Assembly: GCA_039812485.1 (NCBI GenBank)
Contig: JBDIAP010000001.1
Coordinates: 1 to 64,000, forward strand
Direction of reading: 5' to 3'
Length of the DNA stretch: 64,000 nt
Source of the DNA: Kineosphaera sp039812485
GTDB taxonomy: Bacteria > Actinomycetota > Actinomycetes > Actinomycetales > Dermatophilaceae
Positions 56,758 through 64,000 of the stretch are shown here, piece by piece. Position 1 is the first letter of the stretch; each line of letters starts with the position of its first letter. Under the pieces are notes generated by a model, which was not told where the DNA came from, did no database searches, and saw nothing but the letters and a program-made list of their open reading frames with translations. Both the position numbers and the translations under genes were made by a program.

Positions 56758-58599
56758 TCACTCGTCCTGGGAGTAGACGAGGGCCGCATACGGTCCGACA
56801 TCGACGGGAGCCCACTGCGGGCAGCCGTCGACCCAGCCCTCTCGGGCTTCGGTGTCGAACGCGGGCACCGCGCCGAAGCCCTCGCCGTAGATCGCTGCGT
56901 CGGTGTTGCACCGCAGCCGCCAGCGGCCCGGGCGGGGCATCGCCACCGCGTAGCCGGTGATCGGCGCGGTCGAGAGGTTGACGACGACGACCGTGTCGTC
57001 GCGTGGCCCGCCGCGATCCCAGCGGTGATACGCGAGCACCGTGCGGTCGGCGTCGACGCGCAACAGCCGCGTGTGGACGCCGCGCAGTCCTGCGGTCTCG
57101 TCGGTGAGGTTGCGCCGCAACGCGACGAGATGCCGGATGAGATGCAGGAAGCCGGCGTGCCGTTGCGCCTTGTCCCAGTCGAGCGGGCGCACGTCGTCGA
57201 ACCACCGGTCTTCGCAGAAGTCCTGCCCCTGGAAGAGCATCGGCACCCCGGGAGAGGTCAGTGTGAGCACCAGGCCGAGCGCCGCGCGCTTGCGAGCATG
57301 CCAGGAGTCGGCGGCCCCGGGCGTCACGGACTCCGGCACGCGCGCCTTGCCGTTGGCGACCTCGTCGTGCGATTCGGTGAAGATGACCCGCTCGTGGGCG
57401 GCGCGCAGGCCGTGCCCCGTCACGGCGGCGGCGACGGCGCAGACATCACGGTCGGCGTCGTGAGCGGCCTCCAGCGCGACGCGCACCGGGTGCACGAAGC
57501 CGGCGTCCCACTGCGAAGGGAAGCCCAGGCCGCCGTCCTCGACAGGTCGCGTCACCGTCGGGTCGCCCTGCATGTCCTCCGCGATGAGGATCTTCCACGG
57601 CTGGCGCGCGCGGAGATCGCTCGTCAGCGCCGCGAGATAGCGGTGCCCCGCCCCGAGGTAGTCGCCGGGCTCGCGCACGTCGCCCCACCTCGAGCGGATG
57701 TAGTTCGTGCCGTCGAAGCGCAGCCCGTCGACCCGGAAGTCCTCCAGCCACATGACCGCCGAGTCCCGCAGGAAATTGCGCACAGCCTTGCGGTCGTAGT
57801 TGGGCCTCGTGGCACCCCAAGGGGTTTCGGCGCGCCGGTCGTTGTAGAAGTAGATCCCGCCGTAACGCCCTCGGCGCCACCCGTCAAAACGCCACAGATC
57901 GAGGTCGGTGGGCCCGAGATGGTTGTGGACCACGTCGAGCACGACGGCGATGCTGCGGTCGTGGGCGGCTCGGACGAAGCGCGCAAACGCATCGGCCCCG
58001 CCGTAGGAGCTCTCGATCGCGAAGACGTGGGAGGGGTTGTAGCCCCAGCTCACGGCGCCGGCGAACTCGAACGGCGGCATGACCTCGACCGCGGTGACGC
58101 CGAGCCACGCGAGATGGTCCAGGCGATCGATCGCGCTCTCGAACGTGCCGCGCCGCCCGTGCCGGGCGCCGAACGTCGGGATGTGCAGCTCGTAGACGAC
58201 GAGATCGTCCCAGCCGGGGCTGACGAACGGCCGACTCCCCCAGTCGAGGCTGCGGGGGTCGAAGACGACGGCGTTGCCGCGACTATGCGTCACCTGGCGC
58301 GCGAACGGGTCGATCCGCCACAGGTAGGGCCCGCCGCGGCGGACGAGGAAGCGATATTGCGATCCGGCGCGCGCCCCGGGCACGAAGCCGGACCACGTGC
58401 CGGCGCGGGCGTGGTCGGGCGCGAGCGCGGTCTTGTCGGGCGCGCGCCAGTCGCAGAAGTCGCCGATGACAGCGACGTTGCGGGCGTGGGGAGCCCACAC
58501 GCGGAAGGTGACTCCGTCGTCGTGCGGGATCGCTCCCATGCCGGGGTGCAGTGAGGGTTTGGCGGACACGCGCGTCACTGTAGGAGCGAGCACCGACAC
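56758..58599 (-). CDS. GH13 alpha-glucan enzyme, branching-enzyme-like
   Basis: 613 residues: an N-terminal carbohydrate-binding CBM48-like domain (about 25-110, VTFRVWAPHARNVAVIGDF), a GH13 barrel, and a C-terminal beta domain. Catalytic residues are visible: Asp nucleophile in DGLRFDGTNYI, Glu acid in KILIAEDMQGD and Asp in FTESHDEVANGK, with the first conserved region LDVVHNHLG. The WGYNPSHVFAIESSYGG stretch suggests a 1,4-alpha-glucan branching enzyme subgroup rather than TreZ. Activity is not certain. It could modify the glucan made through glgC/glgM. Confidence 0.8.
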   Translation of the reverse strand: MSVLAPTVTRVSAKPSLHPGMGAIPHDDGVTFRVWAPHARNVAVIGDFCDWRAPDKTALAPDHARAGTWSGFVPGARAGSQYRFLVRRGGPYLWRIDPFARQVTHSRGNAVVFDPRSLDWGSRPFVSPGWDDLVVYELHIPTFGARHGRRGTFESAIDRLDHLAWLGVTAVEVMPPFEFAGAVSWGYNPSHVFAIESSYGGADAFARFVRAAHDRSIAVVLDVVHNHLGPTDLDLWRFDGWRRGRYGGIYFYNDRRAETPWGATRPNYDRKAVRNFLRDSAVMWLEDFRVDGLRFDGTNYIRSRWGDVREPGDYLGAGHRYLAALTSDLRARQPWKILIAEDMQGDPTVTRPVEDGGLGFPSQWDAGFVHPVRVALEAAHDADRDVCAVAAAVTGHGLRAAHERVIFTESHDEVANGKARVPESVTPGAADSWHARKRAALGLVLTLTSPGVPMLFQGQDFCEDRWFDDVRPLDWDKAQRHAGFLHLIRHLVALRRNLTDETAGLRGVHTRLLRVDADRTVLAYHRWDRGGPRDDTVVVVNLSTAPITGYAVAMPRPGRWRLRCNTDAAIYGEGFGAVPAFDTEAREGWVDGCPQWAPVDVGPYAALVYSQDE

Positions 58600-58645
58600 G
58601 CTGCGTCGGGCACGCCGACCCGGAGCTGCGTCGGGCTCGCCGACC
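58600..58645. repeat. Two-copy direct repeat upstream of the GH13 gene
   Basis: A 21-base unit starting GCTGCGTCGGGC occurs at 58600-58620 and 58625-58645 with one mismatch. Each copy can form a GTCGG / CCGAC hairpin. Confidence 0.65.
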
Positions 58646-58737
58646 TGGGGCTGCGCCGGCGGACGCGGACGCGGGCGGCCGTCGTCACACGCGGGGACCT
58701 CGTCCCAGCGCTGCTGTGGTCCGCCGCCCGTTCGTCC

Positions 58738-59085
58738 TCAGCCGCCGCGGCGCGAGCGCAGGGCGCCCAGTGCCTCGTCGAGCAAGCTCTGGCCGTCGGC
58801 GTCGGTGCGGCGTTCCTTCACATAGGCCAGGTGCGTCTTGTAGGGCTCGTTGCGGGAGGGCGCCGGGGGGTTGGCCTGGTCCTGTCCCGCCGGCAGGCCG
58901 CAGCGCGGGCAGTCCCACAGCTCGGGCACCACGGCCCCTTCGTCCACGGCGAAGCTCGGCGACGTCTCGTGCCCGCGAGCGCAGTAGTAGGACACCGTGA
59001 GCCGCGGGGCGGCCTCGCCGCGCTCCGCCTCCCCCATGGGTCCGGCACCGACGCGACTTCCGCGAATGACGTTGGATCCAGCCAC
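58738..59085 (-). CDS. rbpA: RNA polymerase-binding protein RbpA
   Basis: 115-residue actinobacterial transcription factor that binds group I/II sigma factors and core polymerase and stabilises open complexes. Landmarks: N-terminal IRGSRVGAGPMGEAERGE, zinc-binding core with YYCARGHE and CPRCGLPAGQDQ, and the sigma-interaction domain EPYKTHLAYVKERRTDADG. The GTG at 59085 gives the standard N-terminus (V-A-G-S-N); TTG and GTG codons 3-4 residues earlier are possible. It lies downstream of secG on the same strand. Confidence 0.95.
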   Translation of the reverse strand: MAGSNVIRGSRVGAGPMGEAERGEAAPRLTVSYYCARGHETSPSFAVDEGAVVPELWDCPRCGLPAGQDQANPPAPSRNEPYKTHLAYVKERRTDADGQSLLDEALGALRSRRGG

Positions 59086-59167
59086 TGTCTTCACCAATCC
59101 TTGAGCCGTGACCGCAGCACGGAGGCGCGGCGACTGCGCCGCGGTGAGGTGGGCAGATCGGGTCGGG

Positions 59168-59413
59168 TCAGCTCGCGAAGCGCGTGAGCAGGCCCAGCCC
59201 GACGATGCACGCCAACCAGAGCAGTGCCACCGTGATCGTGATGCGGTTGAGGTTGCGTTCTGCCATCGAGGAACCGCCCATGGTGCTCTGCATGCTGCCG
59301 CCGAACATCTCGGACATACCGCCGCCCTGCCCCTTGTGCATGAGGATCAGCAGCGTGAGGAAGAGACCGGTCGCCACGAGCAGCACCTGAAGCGCGATGT
59401 GCAGGATGTCCAT
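59168..59413 (-). CDS. secG: Preprotein translocase subunit SecG
   Basis: 81 residues with two membrane helices (about 4-23 and 55-75) flanking the conserved loop MHKGQGGGMSEMFGG. It is the small subunit of the SecYEG channel. It follows tpiA after 147 bases that include a hairpin, so it may have its own promoter; TATCCT (minus strand, 59478-59473) is a -10 candidate. Gene order gap-pgk-tpiA-secG is the common actinobacterial one. Confidence 0.94.
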   Translation of the reverse strand: MDILHIALQVLLVATGLFLTLLILMHKGQGGGMSEMFGGSMQSTMGGSSMAERNLNRITITVALLWLACIVGLGLLTRFAS

Positions 59414-59509
59414 GGTGTGGCACTCGATTCTTGTCGTCTAGGCGCGGTCCATCCGGGCAAAGCCGACGACCAGGATACTGCACCGCCTGCGACGGATCCG
59501 CAACGACCA

Positions 59510-59544
59510 CACGCGTGCCGGGCGTCGGGCCCGACACGCGTGTG
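59510..59544 (-). terminator. Hairpin terminator after tpiA
   Basis: ACACGCGTG (59510-59518) pairs with CACGCGTGT (59536-59544), with a GC-rich inner stem. It lies 17 bases after the tpiA stop. Confidence 0.6.
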
Positions 59545-59560
59545 TGTCGATCGGGAGGCG

Positions 59561-60349
59561 TCAGGCCTTGGCCTGCTGGTATCCGGCGATCCCGGCGAAC
59601 TCCTCCGCCTTGAGCGAGGCGCCGCCGACGAGCGCGCCGTCGACGTCGGGCTCGGCCATGATGTCGGCCACGTTCGAGGACTTCACGGAGCCCCCGTAGA
59701 GGATCCGCACGCCGTCCGCGAGCTCCTGGTCGTAGAGCTCGGCGAGCTTGCCGCGGATCGCGCCGCACACCTCCTGGGCGTCGGCCGGGGTCGCGACCTC
59801 GCCGGTGCCGATGGCCCAGATGGGCTCGTAGGCGATGACGATGTCCTTGGCCTGCTCGGCGGGCAGACCGTCCAGGTCGGCCTCGATCTGGGCGAGCACG
59901 TGCTCGACCTGCCGCCCCTCCTTGCGCACCTCGAGCGCCTCGCCGCAGCACAGGATGGGGATGAGCCCGTGCTTGTAGGCGGCCTTGACCTTGGCGTTGA
60001 GCAGCTCGTCGGTCTCGCCGTGGCCCTCGCGGCGCTCGCTGTGGCCCACTGCGACATACGTGCAGCCGAGCTTGGCGAGGAACGCCCCGGAGATGTCTCC
60101 GGTGTAGGCGCCCTCGTCGTGCGGCGAGAGGTCCTGCGCGCCGTACTTCAGCTCGAGCTTGTCGCCCTCGACGAGGGTCTGCACGGTGCGCAGATCGGTG
60201 AACGGCGGCAGCACCGCGACCTCGACCGCGCCGAAGTCGTGCTTGGCGTCCTTGAGGCTCCAGTCGAGCTTCTGCACGAGGTGCGTGCCCTGGACGTGGT
60301 CCAGGTTCATCTTCCAGTTGCCCGCCATGAGCGGGGTGCGCTGCGTCAT
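59561..60349 (-). CDS. tpiA: Triosephosphate isomerase
   Basis: 262 residues. Lys13 in NWKMN, catalytic His in VGHSERR and catalytic Glu in AYEPIWAIGTG are all present, with the phosphate-gripping loop just after the Glu. Interconverts dihydroxyacetone phosphate and glyceraldehyde-3-phosphate. GAAAGGGC precedes the ATG, 27 bases after the pgk stop, so both lie in one operon. Confidence 0.97.
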   Translation of the reverse strand: MTQRTPLMAGNWKMNLDHVQGTHLVQKLDWSLKDAKHDFGAVEVAVLPPFTDLRTVQTLVEGDKLELKYGAQDLSPHDEGAYTGDISGAFLAKLGCTYVAVGHSERREGHGETDELLNAKVKAAYKHGLIPILCCGEALEVRKEGRQVEHVLAQIEADLDGLPAEQAKDIVIAYEPIWAIGTGEVATPADAQEVCGAIRGKLAELYDQELADGVRILYGGSVKSSNVADIMAEPDVDGALVGGASLKAEEFAGIAGYQQAKA

Positions 60350-60376
60350 CTGTGCCCTTTCGTAGGTGGTCGGCGC

Positions 60377-61585
60377 TTACTTGCCGAGGATGTCGATGCC
60401 GGGCAGGGTCTTGCCCTCGAGGTATTCCAGCGACGCGCCGCCACCGGTCGAGATGTGGCCGAAGTCGGAGTCGGCGAAGCCGAGCTGACGCACCGCGGCC
60501 GCGGAGTCGCCACCGCCGACGACGGTGAGCGCGCCGTCGGCCGTGACGTCGACGAGGGCCTGCGCGACCGCCTTGGTGCCGGCCGCGAACGGAGCCATCT
60601 CGAAGGCCCCCATGGGGCCGTTCCAGAAGACCGTCTTCGTGTCGCTGAGCTTGTCGGCGAAGAGCTTGGCGGACTCGGGGCCGATGTCCAGGCCCATCTT
60701 GTCGGCCGGGATCGCGTCGGCGGCGACGACCTCGTGCGGGGAGTCGGCCGAGAACTCGTCGGCGACGACGATGTCGGTCGGCAGGACGATCTCGACGCCC
60801 TTGGCCTTCGCCTCCTCCAGGTAGCCCTTGACGGTGTCGACCTGGTCGGCCTCGAGGAGGCTCTTGCCGACCTCATGCCCCTGGGCCTTGAGGAACGTGA
60901 AGACCATGCCGCCGCCGATGAGCAGCCGGTCGGCGACGGTGAGCAGGTTGGCGATGACGCCGAGCTTGTCACTGACCTTGGCGCCGCCGAGCACGACGGC
61001 GAACGGGCGCTGCGGGTCCTCGGTGAGTCGCTTGAGCACCCCGACCTCGGTGCCGACGAGGGCGCCGGCGTAGTGCGGCAGCCGCGTGGCGACGTCGTAG
61101 ACGGAGGCCTGCTTGCGGTGCACCACGCCGAAGCCGTCGGAGACGAACGCGTCGGCGAAAGCAGCGAGCTGGTCGGCGAACGCGCCGCGCTCGGCCTCGT
61201 CCTTGCTGGTCTCGCCGGGGTTGAAGCGCAGGTTCTCCAGCAGGGCGACGTCGCCGTCCTGGAGGCTGTCGACGACGGCCTGCGCGGACTCCCCGACGGT
61301 GTCGGTGGCGAACTTGACGTCGCGGCCGACGAGTTCGGAGAGGCGGCCGACGACGGGGGCGAGCGAGTACTTCTCCTCGGGGGCGCCCTTGGGGCGGCCG
61401 AGGTGGGCGACGACGATGACCTTGGCACCGGCGTCGGCGAGCTGCTTGACGGTCGGCGCGGAGGCGCGCACGCGGCCGTCGTCGGTGATGTTGCGGTCGG
61501 CGTCGAGGGGGACGTTGAGGTCGCAACGGACGAGCACGCGCTTGCCGCGCACGTCGCCGGCGAGGAGGTCCTCGGTGGTCTGCAT
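60377..61585 (-). CDS. pgk: Phosphoglycerate kinase
   Basis: 402 residues, two-domain kinase making ATP from 1,3-bisphosphoglycerate. N-terminal substrate motif VRCDLNVPLD, basic-patch VAHLGRPKG, hinge and C-terminal nucleotide site WNGPMGAFE and VVGGGDSAAAVRQ are intact. ATG 61585 follows AGGAGC; eight codons of open frame upstream have no support. A hairpin between gap and pgk suggests pgk has its own promoter or receives only read-through. Confidence 0.96.
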   Translation of the reverse strand: MQTTEDLLAGDVRGKRVLVRCDLNVPLDADRNITDDGRVRASAPTVKQLADAGAKVIVVAHLGRPKGAPEEKYSLAPVVGRLSELVGRDVKFATDTVGESAQAVVDSLQDGDVALLENLRFNPGETSKDEAERGAFADQLAAFADAFVSDGFGVVHRKQASVYDVATRLPHYAGALVGTEVGVLKRLTEDPQRPFAVVLGGAKVSDKLGVIANLLTVADRLLIGGGMVFTFLKAQGHEVGKSLLEADQVDTVKGYLEEAKAKGVEIVLPTDIVVADEFSADSPHEVVAADAIPADKMGLDIGPESAKLFADKLSDTKTVFWNGPMGAFEMAPFAAGTKAVAQALVDVTADGALTVVGGGDSAAAVRQLGFADSDFGHISTGGGASLEYLEGKTLPGIDILGK

Positions 61586-61688
61586 TGGGGGTGCTCCTAG
61601 CTCTCGCACAGGGGGTCGCGACGGGTCGCCGCGAGCATGGTGGTCGGGGTGTCGGCGCGTCTCACCCGTGGCGCGGCAGGCCGACGAA

Positions 61689-61739
61689 AGCGGCGTGCGC
61701 CGGGCCCACCGGATCGGTGGTCACCCGGCGCACGCCGCT
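61689..61739 (-). terminator. Branched hairpin terminator between gap and pgk
   Basis: A perfect 16-bp outer stem (61689-61704 with 61724-61739, starting AGCGGCGTGCG) encloses a second hairpin CCACCG-GAT-CGGTGG. It lies 29 bases after the gap stop. Confidence 0.75.
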
Positions 61740-61767
61740 GTGGTTCACGACGGTGTCGTCGGTGCGC

Positions 61768-62772
<1,005 letters not shown>

Positions 62773-62895
62773 AGCTGAACCTTCCTAGAGGGTTGGTCGG
62801 GCAGTGGATGCCCTCCGGTCTGCGAAACACTCGTCAGTCGAGATGCGCAGGTCGCACAAGCGCCGAACGCATCGAACGGCGTCTACGCGGCGAAC

Positions 62896-62913
62896 TCGTA
62901 CCTCTTCGTACGA
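62896..62913. promoter_or_regulatory. Palindrome in the gap promoter/leader
   Basis: TCGTAC-CTCTTC-GTACGA is a perfect inverted repeat with 6-bp arms, 10-27 bases downstream of the candidate -10. A repressor site for gap is plausible but unproven. Confidence 0.45.
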
Positions 62914-63123
62914 TCAGTGCCGACCCTATTAGATCCGCGTGGGCCAGAGCACACTGACGTCCACCCAATCTTCAGAGCGAGACGCCCGCAACCACCCACC
63001 AAGACCCGGGGCCTTGGGCCCTTCCTACGCTAGGGGCAACCGGTGGCCACAGCCCTGGAAACGGCCATCCCACCGATACAGATCACCCGCTCCGCGCAGT
63101 CCGGGGGTCCACGGGGGTCCACG

Positions 63124-63138
63124 GGGGGCGATGCCCCC
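63124..63138 (-). terminator. Short hairpin after whiA
   Basis: GGGGGC-GAT-GCCCCC, a 6-bp stem with a 3-base loop starting 5 bases after the whiA stop. Weak as a terminator. Confidence 0.4.
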
Positions 63139-63143
63139 GCGCG

Positions 63144-64000
63144 TCAGGCGTCCAGCATCTCCTCGGTGAGCACGGCTTCGGTGCCGGGGATGCCTTGTTC
63201 GACGGCGCGCTTGTCGGCCATGGCGAGGAGTCGGCGGATGCGGCCGGCGACGGCGTCCTTGGTCATGGGGGGTTGGGCGAGGCCGCCGAGTTCTTCGAGG
63301 CTGGCTTGCTTGTGTTCGAGTCGCAGGTGGCCGGCTTCGCGCAGGTGGTCGGGGATGTCGTCGCCGAGGATCTCGAGGGCGCGCTCGACGCGGGCGCCGG
63401 CGGCGACGGCGGCGCGGGCGGAGCGGCGCAGGTTGGCGTCGTCGAAGTTGGCGAGGCGGTTGGCGGTGGCGCGGACCTCGCGGCGGACCCGGCGTTCTTC
63501 CCAGGCGAGCACGGCGTCGTGGGCGCCGAGTCGGGTGAGCATGGCTCCGATGGCGTCGCCGTCGCGGATGACGACGCGGTCGACGCCGCGCACTTCGCGG
63601 GCCTTGGCGGTGATCTCGAGTCGGCGGGCGGCGCCGACCATGGCGAGCGCGGCTTCGGGGCCGGGGCAGGTGATCTCCAGGGACGAGGATCGGCCGGGCT
63701 CAGTGAGGGAGCCGTGGGCGAGGAAGGCGCCGCGCCAGGCGGCTTCGGCGTCGCAGGTGGAGCCGTTGACGACGCGGGGCGGCAGGCCGCGCACGGGCCG
63801 CCCGCGCAGGTCGATGAGGCCGGACTGCCGCGCGAGGGCCTCCCCGCCGTCGAGGACGCGCACGACATACCGGCTGGTGCGGCGCAGGCCGCCGGCGGAG
63901 ACGACGACGAGTTCGCTGCTCGTGCCGTACATGTCCTGCAGGGCGGCGCGCAGCCGGCGGGCAGCGCTGGCCGTGTCGAGCTCGGCTTCGATGACGATGC
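63144..64000 (-). CDS. whiA: DNA-binding protein WhiA (C-terminal part, cut by window edge)
   Basis: The last 285 codons; the N-terminus lies beyond the right edge. The visible part has the end of the N-terminal domain, the LAGLIDADG-like domain (WRGAFLAHGSLTEPG, LEITCPGPEAALAM), and the C-terminal helix-turn-helix (about the last 90 residues, with LEELGGLAQPPMTKDAVAGRI read as LEELGGLAQPPMTKDAV). WhiA is an actinobacterial regulator of cell division and sporulation. The frame stays open to the window end above the Met at 63932. Confidence 0.95.
   Translation of the reverse strand, partial: IVIEAELDTASAARRLRAALQDMYGTSSELVVVSAGGLRRTSRYVVRVLDGGEALARQSGLIDLRGRPVRGLPPRVVNGSTCDAEAAWRGAFLAHGSLTEPGRSSSLEITCPGPEAALAMVGAARRLEITAKAREVRGVDRVVIRDGDAIGAMLTRLGAHDAVLAWEERRVRREVRATANRLANFDDANLRRSARAAVAAGARVERALEILGDDIPDHLREAGHLRLEHKQASLEELGGLAQPPMTKDAVAGRIRRLLAMADKRAVEQGIPGTEAVLTEEMLDA

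Larger units (their letters stand above)
62773..63143. other. Intergenic region between whiA and gap
   Basis: 371 bases with no credible gene. It contains the gap leader, the gap promoter candidate TAGGGT at 62928-62923 (minus), a palindrome at 62896-62913, two GGGGGTCCAC repeats and a short hairpin after whiA. Confidence 0.7.

Overview
The window is a stretch of a high-GC actinobacterial chromosome. Several gene families point that way: the sigma-A partner RbpA, the sporulation/division regulator WhiA, an InhA-type enoyl reductase paired with FabG, the SufR-BD-(Rieske)-CSUT iron-sulfur operon, OpcA next to Zwf, the maltose-1-phosphate synthase GlgM, and CtaA, CtaB and SURF1 for an aa3-type oxidase. 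Absence of other mycobacterial genes and the general character suggest Micrococcales (Dermatophilaceae or Intrasporangiaceae like). That placement is inference. From memory, gene content and order resemble the block around Rv1423-Rv1488 of Mycobacterium tuberculosis. No tRNA, rRNA, insertion sequence, integrase or CRISPR array was seen.

Layout. 1-4.2 kb: a sugar/polyol ABC importer operon (minus) divergent from its probable SorC-type regulator, with two operators beside its promoter, then a PEBP-like protein. 4.3-9.6 kb: an rRNA/tRNA methyltransferase, a TauE-type permease, an SPFH/NfeD pair, an ABC ATPase and an unknown protein. 9.6-12.4 kb: the divergent pair glgM/glgC for glycogen/glucan synthesis. 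12.4-27.4 kb: serB, a GNAT protein, fabI-fabG, a DUF3099 protein, moaA divergent from SURF1, an ABC exporter, a crotonase, an ABC-F protein, a YpfJ-type metalloprotease, an NlpC/P60 hydrolase controlled by a c-di-AMP riboswitch with a CRP-type site upstream, a HAD phosphatase and an acyl-CoA ligase.

27.9-34.9 kb: a compact six-gene operon that looks like a reduced type IV secretion apparatus. It has a pilin-like small membrane protein, a PrgI/TcpE-like protein, a VirB4 ATPase, a VirB6-like polytopic protein, a VirB8/TcpC-like protein and a two-domain wall hydrolase. There is no relaxase, coupling protein or integrase. This is the least explained system in the window.

35.2-42.3 kb: the suf operon, led by sufR and almost fully translationally coupled. 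42.3-47.7 kb: an ABC-2 exporter, heme A synthase ctaA, a GT-C-like membrane protein and heme O synthase ctaB. 48.0-53.9 kb: tkt-tal-zwf-opcA (pentose phosphate pathway), ending in a strong terminator. 54-58.6 kb: a membrane protein, a NarL-type two-component pair and a GH13 glucan enzyme. 58.7-62.8 kb: rbpA, secG and the glycolytic set tpiA-pgk-gap. 63.1-64 kb: the 3' part of whiA.

A theme across the window is leaderless expression. At least 13 genes lack a Shine-Dalgarno sequence and instead have a TANNNT -10 hexamer exactly 6 or 7 bases before the ATG/GTG start. Genes inside operons are typically joined by ATGA, GTGA or TGATG overlaps.
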